A stretch of 6,930 nt of DNA. It comes from Bacillota bacterium (lineage in GTDB: Bacteria > Bacillota > Clostridia > Oscillospirales > Oscillospiraceae). The stretch lies in contig JAJUHD010000138.1 of assembly GCA_029268085.1 (NCBI GenBank), positions 1 through 6,930 of the forward strand, in the 5' to 3' direction. The position numbers and the translations under genes were made by a program. The notes below the pieces were generated by a model, which had not been told where the DNA came from, ran no database searches, and worked only from the letters and a program-made list of their open reading frames with translations. Below, piece by piece: positions 1 to 5,863 of this stretch. Numbering within the stretch: position 1 is the first letter of the stretch; each line of letters opens with the position of its first letter.

Positions 1-1152
1 ACTCTCGGTATAAACCTCCAGCGCCGCAGCAGGGAGGCGGCCAAAGCTGAGGAAGCGCTGCCAAAGCAGATTGAAGAAGTCACAAGCGAGGTCAGCTACT
101 ACAAGAACCTTGATAATATTTACGGCCTGCTGAGCGTTGACACGATAGGCGTGGAGGTCGGATACAGCCTGCTGCCGCTTGTGGATGAAAAGAGCGGAGG
201 AAATTTCCTTGACCGCATCGTTATGCTCAGAAAACAGTTTGCCGATGAGATGGGAATGGTTATTCCATCTATACGGCTCAAGGACAGCAGCCGACTTAAC
301 CCCAATCAATATGAAATACTGCTGAGAGGGGAATCGATTGCCGTTGCAGAGGTGCTGGTCGATCATTATCTCGGCTTGATACCTGACGAACTTGCTCCGG
401 AAAACGCGGTGGACGGCATAGAGACCATTGAACCGGCTTTCGGTATGCCGGCTGTCTGGATCAGTGAAGACAACAGGCTTCGCGCAGAAATGAACGGATA
501 TACCCTTATCGACCCAACATCGGTGATAATCACGCATCTGTCCGAAATAATCAAGCGTCATGCACATGAGCTGCTGAGCAGGCAGGAGATCAAGCATATG
601 CTCGATAACCTGAAAAAGCAAGGCGGAAGCATCGTTGATGATACGATTCCCTCGCTGGTGTCGATAAGCGATCTTCAGCATGTATTGAAGAACCTGCTTC
701 GTGAAGGCATTCCGATACTTGACATGGAGCTGATACTCGAAACGATGTCCGACTACGCGCCCACGGTCAAAGACTCCGATATGCTTACAGAATATGTCAG
801 ACAAGCCTTGAAGCGTACAATAACAAGCCGATTCTCCGCTGGCGGACATATGAAGGTTCTGACGCTCGATGTCGAGATCGAGAATGCAATTCTGAAGAAC
901 ATAAAGCGCACCGAAGGGGGCGCATATCTTACGCTGGAACCGGATATGATTCAGAGAATCATGGCGGGAACAAAGGAACAGATCGAAAAAATGCGAAAGC
1001 TTGTCCAGGAGCCTATAATTTTGACATCGCCGGTTGTCCGGGTATATTTCAAAAAGCTGCTGGATCAGTTTTATCCGAAGGTTACGGTCTTGTCTTTTAA
1101 CGACCTGGACCCTTCTGTTCAGGTACAGTCTTTAGGAGTAATAAAGATGTAA
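1..1152 (+). CDS. flhA: FlhA, flagellar type III export gate protein (C-terminal part, 5'-truncated)
   Basis: FlhA is the large inner-membrane component of the flagellar type III secretion gate; its cytoplasmic domain docks chaperone-substrate complexes. The reading frame is open from the first base and ends at TAA 1150-1152, giving 383 residues. Full-length FlhA is about 680-700 residues, so the N-terminal transmembrane half is upstream of the window. The first residues (TLGINLQRRS) look like the end of the last membrane helix, followed by a charged linker. Family hallmarks are clear: VEVGYSLLPLVD near fragment residue 51, the LRKQFADEMGMVIPSIRLKD stretch, a block with IDPTSVIITHLSEIIKRHAH followed by ELLSRQEIK around 175-200, and the C-terminal EPIILTSPVVRVYFKKLL and VLSFNDLDPSVQVQSLGVI. 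The usual Firmicutes neighbours flhF and flhG do not follow; the sigma factor gene begins 27 bases later. Identification is very secure; completeness upstream cannot be judged. Confidence 0.97.
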   Translation, partial: TLGINLQRRSREAAKAEEALPKQIEEVTSEVSYYKNLDNIYGLLSVDTIGVEVGYSLLPLVDEKSGGNFLDRIVMLRKQFADEMGMVIPSIRLKDSSRLNPNQYEILLRGESIAVAEVLVDHYLGLIPDELAPENAVDGIETIEPAFGMPAVWISEDNRLRAEMNGYTLIDPTSVIITHLSEIIKRHAHELLSRQEIKHMLDNLKKQGGSIVDDTIPSLVSISDLQHVLKNLLREGIPILDMELILETMSDYAPTVKDSDMLTEYVRQALKRTITSRFSAGGHMKVLTLDVEIENAILKNIKRTEGGAYLTLEPDMIQRIMAGTKEQIEKMRKLVQEPIILTSPVVRVYFKKLLDQFYPKVTVLSFNDLDPSVQVQSLGVIKM

Positions 1153-1179
1153 GCTGGCTATCTCTCTTAGGAGGCAGAT

Positions 1180-1974
1180 ATGTCTAATAACGAAAGCAGA
1201 TTAATCAAAGAGAAAAAGCTGGAAGACCCGGAGAAGGTAATGCTCCGATATAAGGAAACGGGTGATGTTGAGCTGCGAAATCAGCTTGTAATGCACTATT
1301 TGCAGTATGTAAATATTGCTATTTACAGCATGCGTTCCATTTTGCTTTCAAATATACCCTATGATGATTTTTTCAATCAAGGGATCATTGCCCTGATCGA
1401 TTGCATCGAGCGCTATGACCCCTCCCGGGGGGCGAGCTTCGACACCTATAGCTACATGGGGATAAGAGGCTCGGTGCTCAAATATCTGCGCAAGCAAAAC
1501 TGGCTGCCGAACCGTGTCTGGGAAGCCAGAAAGAAAATTACGCAGGGAAGGTTCGACCTTGAGCAGACATTATTGCGGGAACCGACAGATAAAGAGCTTG
1601 CCGAATACCTCGAAATGACAGAAAAACAGCTAAATAATTTAATTTCTGAAATTACTGTTGTCGAAACTGTTTCATTTGAGGAGCTTTTGGAGAATACATA
1701 TGGTAGTATAACAGAAAACACAGGATTAATATCCGACATTGATATTTCCGAAAGACTGCTTCAGCAGGAATTGCTTGAAGCACTTGCCGAAGCCATTGAC
1801 AGGCTGCCTCCAAAGCAAAAACAGGTGATTTCGCTTTATTACTATGAAAATCTGAATTTGCGTGAGATAGGCGAGGTTCTTGAAGTTTCTCAGCAGCGTG
1901 TTTCGCAAATCAGAAGCAAGGCGCTTGAAGCCTTAACCGAAGCGATGAAAGACTTCGGGGCAAGGGTCAAATAA
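1180..1974 (+). CDS. fliA: RNA polymerase sigma-28 factor for flagellar operon (FliA/SigD/WhiG family)
   Basis: This 264-residue protein directs RNA polymerase to late flagellar, chemotaxis and receptor promoters; B. subtilis SigD (254 residues) is of similar size. Region 2 spans about residues 32-112: ELRNQLVMHYLQYVN, then DDFFNQGIIALIDCIERYDP and RGASFDTYSYMGIRGSVL, ending in the NWLPNRV segment that resembles DWVPRSVR of other family members. Region 3 is at about 113-168 (PTDKELAEYLEMTEKQL). Region 4 is at about 198-258, with the helix-turn-helix LNLREIGEVLEVSQQRVSQI. The start is fixed by an AGGAGG at 1169-1174, five bases before ATG 1180. The gene lies 27 bases after flhA and 19 bases before the first rod gene, with no terminator between them, so it is probably cotranscribed. 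No anti-sigma factor FlgM is visible here. The alternative of a general sporulation sigma factor is unlikely given the motility neighbours. Confidence 0.95.
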   Translation: MSNNESRLIKEKKLEDPEKVMLRYKETGDVELRNQLVMHYLQYVNIAIYSMRSILLSNIPYDDFFNQGIIALIDCIERYDPSRGASFDTYSYMGIRGSVLKYLRKQNWLPNRVWEARKKITQGRFDLEQTLLREPTDKELAEYLEMTEKQLNNLISEITVVETVSFEELLENTYGSITENTGLISDIDISERLLQQELLEALAEAIDRLPPKQKQVISLYYYENLNLREIGEVLEVSQQRVSQIRSKALEALTEAMKDFGARVK

Positions 1975-1980
1975 ACTGAT

Positions 1981-1990
1981 AGGGGGCGGT
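1981..1990 (+). promoter_or_regulatory. Shine-Dalgarno site pointing to an ATT start
   Basis: AGGGGGCGGT lies just after the sigma-factor stop (TAA 1972-1974). AGGGGG at 1981-1986 can pair with the 16S rRNA 3' end, with one G:U pair, and sits seven bases before ATT 1994. The first in-frame ATG (2027) is 40 bases away, too far for this site to serve it. The site is therefore the main positional evidence for the ATT start of the next gene. Confidence 0.7.
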
Positions 1991-1993
1991 ACT

Positions 1994-2743
1994 ATTTTAA
2001 GCGGTTACTATACGATAGCATCCGGTATGATGACTAACCAGAAAAATATTGACATCATAGGAAATAACCTGTTGAATTCGGAGACTGCGGGATATCGTGC
2101 CGAAAGAGCGCTGTATTCGGCTTTTGAAATGCAAATGATGACGGTCACCGATGACTCGGGACGGAAGGTTTTGGGAGACGGCATCGGTTTGCCGGTTTCC
2201 GTTATTGAAAAAGAACAAACGATGTTTCAGCCGGGAACGATCGAATCTACAGACCGCAGTCTTGACGTAGCCATCAACGGCGAAGGATTTTTTAATGTTA
2301 CGGGGGAAGACGGCAAGATATATCTTACCCGCAACGGCGGATTTGATCTTGATACGGAGGGATATTTGGTTTTGCCCGGAATCGGCCGCGTATTGGGTAC
2401 GAACGGATATATCAGAGCGACGAGATCGGACATACAGATAGCGGAAGACGGAACCGTGTCCAGCGCAGCAGGAGCTTACCTTGGGAAAATTTTGGTTTCA
2501 GCACCGACAGACTATACAACGCTTGAGAGAACTGAAACCGGCATGTTCACTACTGCGGCCGCAACACCGGCATCAACAAATTATTCGCTTATTCAGAACA
2601 GCCTTGAGAAATCAAATGTAAACCAGAACATGGAATACACTTATCTTATCGCCGCGCAAAGGGCGTTTCAGGGCTGCAGCTCGGCATTATCTACGATCGA
2701 TTCCATCAACCGCAAGGCCGCGCAGCAACTGGCGGCGGTATAG
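1994..2743 (+). CDS. flgF: FlgF/FlgG-family flagellar basal-body rod protein (first paralogue), probable ATT start
   Basis: This is an axial protein of the flagellar rod or hook base, exported through the FlhA gate. With the ATT start it has 249 residues. The N-terminal D0 segment reads MLSGYYTIASGMMTNQKNID, followed by IIGNNLLNSETAGYRAER, matching the family pattern M-L-x-G-x-Y-T-A-x-S-G-M ... NNxxNxxTxGYK. The middle has the SLDVAINGEGFF motif (about 89-100) and YLTRNGGFDLDTEGYLV. The C-terminal D0 helix contains NSLEKSNVNQNMEYTYLIAAQRAF. ATG 2027 would delete the first 11 conserved residues. Between the in-frame TGA at 1946-1948 and ATG 2027 there is no ATG, GTG or TTG. ATT 1994 places the initiator exactly before the conserved Leu and follows a Shine-Dalgarno sequence. 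FlgF is favoured by analogy with flgF-flgG or B. subtilis flhO-flhP pairs; calling it a second FlgG is equally defensible. One cysteine (residue 228) lies in the C-terminal helix. Confidence 0.9.
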   Translation: MLSGYYTIASGMMTNQKNIDIIGNNLLNSETAGYRAERALYSAFEMQMMTVTDDSGRKVLGDGIGLPVSVIEKEQTMFQPGTIESTDRSLDVAINGEGFFNVTGEDGKIYLTRNGGFDLDTEGYLVLPGIGRVLGTNGYIRATRSDIQIAEDGTVSSAAGAYLGKILVSAPTDYTTLERTETGMFTTAAATPASTNYSLIQNSLEKSNVNQNMEYTYLIAAQRAFQGCSSALSTIDSINRKAAQQLAAV

Positions 2744-2747
2744 GAGG
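2742..2747 (+). promoter_or_regulatory. Shine-Dalgarno site of the FlgG-like gene, overlapping the preceding stop codon
   Basis: AGGAGG at 2742-2747 shares two bases with the TAG stop (2741-2743) of the preceding rod gene, an arrangement that favours translational coupling. The spacing to ATG 2758 is ten bases, slightly long. A nearer ATG at 2750 is out of frame and closes after two codons (ATG CTA TAA). ATG 2758 is supported by the family N-terminus MRPAFYTGASG. Confidence 0.75.
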
Positions 2748-2757
2748 CAATGCTATA

Positions 2758-3489
2758 ATGAGACCGGCATTTTATACAGGAGCATCAGGTCTGGTAGCTT
2801 TTCAGGAAACCCTGAACGTTATCGGAAATAATATTGCAAACTGCAATACCGTCGGCTACAAAGCCCAGAAAACATCCTTCAATCAGCTTTTATCGACGGA
2901 GATGGAGTCAAATTCCGATGAACCGCTTCTTGTGGGTAACGGTGTTAGAACTGTGTCTTCCGGCCTTAATGCCGATTCCGGTAATCCAGTCAGTTCGCAG
3001 GGAGCCCTTGATCTCGCAATATCCGGAAACGGATGGTTTGCCGTCAACAACAACGGACGGAGAGAATATACAAGGGATGGCAGCTTTTCCATAAGCATGT
3101 CCGGAAGCACCGCATATCTTGTTAACCAGAACGGGGCATATGTACTCGATTCATATGGAAACCAGATATATTCCGTGATAGACTCAAAGACCAACACTGT
3201 TGATTTTAATGCAATGCTTGATAAAGTCGGTGTTTTTACCTTTCCGTATCCCGAAGCGCTTACGCCCGCTTCATCAAACTGCTATTTGGCCAATACCTAT
3301 ACCGGAACGGCTGCGATTGCATCTAAGAATGAATATACCGTTTTAAAGGGTTGTCTTGAGCAGTCGGACGTATCTCTGGCTGATGAAATGGTGGCGCTTA
3401 TCATAGCGCAGAGAGGGTATCAGATGAGCGCCCGTGTTGTTCAGACCGCGGACGAGGTTGAACAGACCGTAAATTCTCTCAGAGGCTAG
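2758..3489 (+). CDS. flgG: FlgG-like flagellar basal-body (distal rod) protein
   Basis: This 243-residue axial protein is probably the distal rod protein FlgG or B. subtilis FlhP-type protein, exported and assembled outside the cell membrane. FlgG is usually about 260 residues, so this one is slightly short. The N-terminal D0 segment has MRPAFYTGASGLVAFQETLN followed by VIGNNIANCNTVGYKAQKTS. The core contains LDLAISGNGWFAV (about 85-96), REYTRDGSFSI (102-112) and LVNQNGAYVLDSYGN (121-135). The C-terminal segment is LKGCLEQSDVSLADEMVALI (197-216) followed by IAQRGYQMSARVVQTADEV, the standard FlgG/FlgE-family end. It begins 14 bases after its paralogue. Three cysteines (29, 175, 199) are unusual for an exported flagellar axial protein. 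Family membership is secure; the choice between FlgG and FlgF is inferred from order and the better-conserved C-terminus. Confidence 0.92.
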   Translation: MRPAFYTGASGLVAFQETLNVIGNNIANCNTVGYKAQKTSFNQLLSTEMESNSDEPLLVGNGVRTVSSGLNADSGNPVSSQGALDLAISGNGWFAVNNNGRREYTRDGSFSISMSGSTAYLVNQNGAYVLDSYGNQIYSVIDSKTNTVDFNAMLDKVGVFTFPYPEALTPASSNCYLANTYTGTAAIASKNEYTVLKGCLEQSDVSLADEMVALIIAQRGYQMSARVVQTADEVEQTVNSLRG

Positions 3490-3505
3490 TATCAAATAAC
3501 AAACG

Positions 3506-3533
3506 GTCCGCGGCTCGAAGCGAGCAAACGGAC
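3506..3533 (+). other. Two-part stem-loop in the gap before cheC
   Basis: GTCCG (3506-3510) pairs with CGGAC (3529-3533), and inside it GCTCG (3513-3517) pairs with CGAGC (3521-3525) around an AAG loop. The two 5-bp stems are separated by a 2x3-base internal loop. No run of T follows, so it does not look like an intrinsic terminator. The cheC ribosome binding site GGAG (3537-3540) starts only three bases after the structure. Possible roles are an mRNA processing or stability element, or modulation of cheC translation; both are inference. Confidence 0.5.
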
Positions 3534-3547
3534 GCTGGAGTGTATAT

Positions 3548-4171
3548 ATGTCTTTAAAAGATTACAGCGATTTAAATGAATACCAGCTTGACGCACTGAG
3601 GGAAATCGGAAATATCGGCTCTGGCAATGCCGCTACGGCCCTTTCAGCTATGCTTGAAAGGACTGTCAGCATTAATGTACCGACAATCAAGGTTCTTGAC
3701 TATAATACGGTGGTTGAAAGCCTCGGAGGGCCGGAGACGATTCTTCTGGGTATTCTGCTCGGTCTGGACGGCGACGTTCACGGAATGATGATGTTTTTGC
3801 TTAATAAGGAGTTTGCGCATACTGTTTTAAACTCCCTTTTAGGTACGGATTTCAGTGAGATGAACAATCTTGATGACATGAGCCAGAGCGCGATACTGGA
3901 AGTCGGGAATATTATGGCGGCTTCATATGTCAATGCGATCGCCTCGCTGACAGGGCTGAAAATAGATATTTCCGTGCCGAATATGTGCTTTGATATGGCC
4001 GGCGCCATGCTGAGCGTCCCTGCAATTTATTATGCCAATATTAGTGATAAAATCATTTTGATCGAGGACGAGTTCGGCCATGTTAACAGAGATATGTCCA
4101 GCCACATCCTAATGATCCCCGAAGTTGAAAGCCTGCAGAAAATTATGGAGAGCCTGGGACTGGATTCATGA
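3548..4171 (+). CDS. cheC: CheC, CheY-P phosphatase of the chemotaxis adaptation system
   Basis: CheC dephosphorylates CheY-P in the cytoplasm and is stimulated by binding CheD, linking receptor state to adaptation. The protein has 207 residues, normal for CheC. Both pseudo-symmetric active sites of the CheC/FliY/CheX family are present. Site one is LDALREIGNIGSGNAATALS, with Asp15, Glu19 and Asn22. Site two is QSAILEVGNIMAASYVNAIA, with Ser114, Glu118 and Asn121. Both keep the D/S-x3-E-x2-N pattern, so both are predicted to be active. There is no extra FliY-like C-terminal SpoA/FliN domain, which excludes FliY. GGAG at 3537-3540 is seven bases before ATG 3548. The gene ends with ATGA shared with cheD, matching the close cheC-cheD pairing known from B. 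subtilis. Confidence 0.95.
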   Translation: MSLKDYSDLNEYQLDALREIGNIGSGNAATALSAMLERTVSINVPTIKVLDYNTVVESLGGPETILLGILLGLDGDVHGMMMFLLNKEFAHTVLNSLLGTDFSEMNNLDDMSQSAILEVGNIMAASYVNAIASLTGLKIDISVPNMCFDMAGAMLSVPAIYYANISDKIILIEDEFGHVNRDMSSHILMIPEVESLQKIMESLGLDS

Positions 4172-4656
4172 GCAAGACAATAGTAGTTGGTATATCAGAT
4201 CTTAATGTTGCTCGAAAAGGCGATATTCTCGTTACATATGCGTTGGGATCATGCGTAGGCATCTGCCTGTTTGACCCGATCGCAAAAATAGCGGGTTTAT
4301 CCCATATTATGCTGCCGTCATTTTCAGACTTTTCCAATTCCAATGCAGTACGCGAAAAATTTGCTGATACGGCGATAGAGATTCTTGTGCAGAAAATGCT
4401 TAATGCAGGCGCAATGAAAGTCCGCATCAGGGCAAAAATAGCCGGCGGCGCGCAAATGTTCAATAATTTGAACAATATGTCTTTGGCTGGTATCGGTGAA
4501 CGGAATGTGCTTGCGGTGAAACAGGAGCTGATGAGACTGAGAATTCCGATCGTCGCGGAAGATACGGGAAAGGATTACGGAAGAACCGTGTTTTTCGATT
4601 CTGACGAAGGCATTATGAAAGTTAAGTCTGTGAATAAGGGAGAATGGTCATTCTAA
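4168..4656 (+). CDS. cheD: CheD, chemoreceptor glutamine deamidase
   Basis: CheD deamidates selected glutamines on chemoreceptors and also binds CheC to enhance its phosphatase activity. The protein has 162 residues, typical for the family. The papain-like catalytic residues are in the expected places: Thr23 and Cys29 in VTYALGSCVGICLFD, and His46 in GLSHIMLPS. The spacing matches the Thr21-Cys27-His44 triad described for T. maritima CheD with a two-residue offset. Further family marks are IRAKIAGGAQMF (about 92-103), IGERNVLAV and IPIVAEDTGKDYGRTVFFD. The start codon lies inside the end of cheC (ATGA, four-base overlap), and the upstream Shine-Dalgarno sequence is weak. Expression by termination-reinitiation coupling from cheC is therefore likely, which would suit a CheC-CheD complex. 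Confidence 0.96.
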   Translation: MSKTIVVGISDLNVARKGDILVTYALGSCVGICLFDPIAKIAGLSHIMLPSFSDFSNSNAVREKFADTAIEILVQKMLNAGAMKVRIRAKIAGGAQMFNNLNNMSLAGIGERNVLAVKQELMRLRIPIVAEDTGKDYGRTVFFDSDEGIMKVKSVNKGEWSF

Positions 4657-4702
4657 TATTTGGATGATACTGCAATTATCAGGCATATTATGAGATTATT
4701 TT

Positions 4703-4710
4703 GGGAAGGG
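4703..4710 (+). promoter_or_regulatory. Shine-Dalgarno region of cheV
   Basis: GGGAAGGG (4703-4710) precedes two in-frame candidate starts: TTG 4715 (four bases downstream) and ATG 4721 (ten bases downstream). ATG 4721 is preferred because it is the stronger codon and gives an N-terminus (MNERKPEILLESG) like that of other CheV proteins. TTG would only add Met-Tyr. Confidence 0.6.
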
Positions 4711-4720
4711 TCGATTGTAT

Positions 4721-5632
4721 ATGAATGAACGCAAGCCGGAAATACTCTTGGAATCAGGCATCAATGAGCTGGAAATAATGGAGTTTACAATTGGCAGTCA
4801 TCTTTTCGGAATTAATGTCGCCAAGGTTCGTGAGATTATGAAAATAGAACCATTGGTCAGCATACAAAAATCCAACGAGTTTATCGAGGGTATATTTAAA
4901 CCCAGAGATAAGGTGTTGACGGTAATTAATCTTCCCGCTTATCTCGGGCTTCCGGAGTCAGAAAAACCGGAACGGGATATTTTCATAATTGCCGGTTTTA
5001 ACAACAGCGAATATGCTTTCCATGTGCATACTGTCGTTGGAATAGACAGAATTTCATGTACTCAAATGAAAAAGCCCGATCCTGTTATTTTCGGCGGCAG
5101 AGAGGGTGTTGCAACCGGAATAGTCGAGCATGAGAATAAGCTCATTACCATAATCGATTTTGAGGCAATAATTACCGAGATCTGCCCTGAAAAAGGTCTG
5201 GATGTTTTGAAAATTACTGATCTCGGCAACTCCCGCCGGAATGACAAGCATATACTGATAGCCGAGGATTCGCTCCTTTTGTCAAAAATGCTTGTTGAAT
5301 CGCTTCATAAAGCTGGCTATGTCAATACGATTAAAGCCAATAACGGTCAGGAAGCATGGGACTATCTGTGCGAACTGCGTGACAGCGAAGTTGATCTGGA
5401 CAGCCATCTGTCTTGCATCATAACAGATATAGAAATGCCCTTAATGGACGGGCACAGACTCACAAAGCTCGTAAAAACGGATCACAAGCTAAAACATATC
5501 CCGCTTGTAATATTCTCATCGCTTATTAGTGAGGAGATGCGGATCAAGGGCAAGGAACTGGGCGCTGACGAGCAGATAACAAAGCCTGAGATCGGAGAGC
5601 TTGTCGGCATAATCGATAAACTGACGGAGTAA
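4721..5632 (+). CDS. cheV: CheV, chemotaxis adaptor with CheW-like and receiver domains
   Basis: CheV couples chemoreceptors to the CheA kinase through a CheW domain, and CheA phosphorylates its receiver domain as part of adaptation. From ATG 4721 the protein has 303 residues, the same length as B. subtilis CheV. The CheW-like domain covers about residues 15-155 (ELEIMEFTIGSHLFGINVAK through KLITIIDFEAI). The receiver domain covers about 176-302, with acidic pair Glu182-Asp183 in HILIAEDS, phospho-acceptor Asp236 in CIITDIEMPLMDG, the Ser266-Ser267 switch position in LVIFSS, and Lys288 in ITKPE. All residues for phosphorylation are present. The gene follows cheD after 64 bases without a terminator and is closed by a strong terminator, so it is probably the last gene of the operon. 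TTG 4715 is an alternative start. Confidence 0.96.
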   Translation: MNERKPEILLESGINELEIMEFTIGSHLFGINVAKVREIMKIEPLVSIQKSNEFIEGIFKPRDKVLTVINLPAYLGLPESEKPERDIFIIAGFNNSEYAFHVHTVVGIDRISCTQMKKPDPVIFGGREGVATGIVEHENKLITIIDFEAIITEICPEKGLDVLKITDLGNSRRNDKHILIAEDSLLLSKMLVESLHKAGYVNTIKANNGQEAWDYLCELRDSEVDLDSHLSCIITDIEMPLMDGHRLTKLVKTDHKLKHIPLVIFSSLISEEMRIKGKELGADEQITKPEIGELVGIIDKLTE

Positions 5633-5642
5633 ATAATTTGGC

Positions 5643-5680
5643 AAATAAACATCCGCCTTGGCAGGCGGATGTTTATTTTT
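5643..5680 (+). terminator. Rho-independent terminator after cheV
   Basis: AAATAAACATCCGCC (5643-5657) is a perfect reverse complement of GGCGGATGTTTATTT (5664-5678), forming a 15-bp stem with loop TTGGCA (5658-5663). The 3' arm runs into five T residues (5676-5680). It begins ten bases after the cheV stop and marks the likely end of the flagellar/chemotaxis transcript. Confidence 0.93.
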
Positions 5681-5789
5681 GGTAGCGCACAACATTTATT
5701 CGGTTTTTTGCAAATAAAGAAGTAATTTACTGAATTTAATTCGGTTATGTACTTTAGTTTCAACAAAATAATTGAATAAATAGCAATGT

Positions 5790-5819
5790 CTGTAATTGTT
5801 TGCGCTTAAGATGTATAAT
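5790..5819 (+). promoter_or_regulatory. Possible sigma-A promoter for the receptor gene
   Basis: TATAAT at 5814-5819 is a perfect -10 consensus, 44 bases before the GTG start of the receptor gene. The best -35 candidate, CTGTAA at 5790-5795 with an 18-base spacer, matches TTGACA at only three of six positions. A promoter is expected here because a strong terminator separates this gene from the upstream operon. The assignment rests mostly on the -10 box. Confidence 0.35.
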
Positions 5820-5852
5820 GGCGTAGGTAAAACTGGCAACAGAAAGAAAAAT

Positions 5853-5858
5853 GAGGTG
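5853..5858 (+). promoter_or_regulatory. Shine-Dalgarno site selecting the GTG start of the receptor gene
   Basis: GAGGTG at 5853-5858 is five bases before GTG 5864. The next in-frame start, ATG 5879, has only a weak purine-rich sequence before it. GTG 5864 is therefore preferred; the choice changes only the basic N-terminal tail by five residues. Confidence 0.75.
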
Positions 5859-5863
5859 GTATT

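Larger units (their letters stand above)
5681..5863. other. AT-rich intergenic region between cheV and the receptor gene
   Basis: This stretch of about 180 bases holds no gene that I can support. It contains two copies of ATTCGGTT (5698-5705 and 5739-5746) and a second copy of GCAAATAAA (5710-5718) that also occurs at the foot of the terminator (5641-5649). These are short enough to be chance in AT-rich DNA. A possible promoter lies near 5790-5819. I found no convincing sigma-28 promoter (TAAA, 15-base gap, GCCGATAA) here. Confidence 0.6.

Noticed and set aside
1419..1437. C/G-rich tract (CCCCTCCCGGGGGGC) inside the sigma gene
   Set aside because: It encodes the conserved DPSRGAS of region 2; it can form a short hairpin but has no T-run or other sign of function.
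2750..2758. Mini-ORF ATG CTA TAA just after the FlgG-like Shine-Dalgarno site, its stop overlapping ATG 2758 by one base
   Set aside because: It is only two codons long and too close to the Shine-Dalgarno sequence; probably a coincidence of the TATAATG sequence.
2883..3197. 104-codon reading frame on the minus strand inside the FlgG-like gene
   Set aside because: It lies fully opposite a conserved gene, has no ribosome binding site that I can support, and its translation resembles no known family.
4660..4691. Possible promoter before cheV (TTGGAT at 4660-4665 and TATTAT at 4686-4691)
   Set aside because: The spacer is 20 bases and both boxes are imperfect; cotranscription with cheD is simpler.
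5641..5746. Short direct repeats GCAAATAAA (5641, 5710) and ATTCGGTT (5698, 5739)
   Set aside because: Eight to nine bases in AT-rich DNA with irregular spacing; no evidence of an operator or mobile-element ends.
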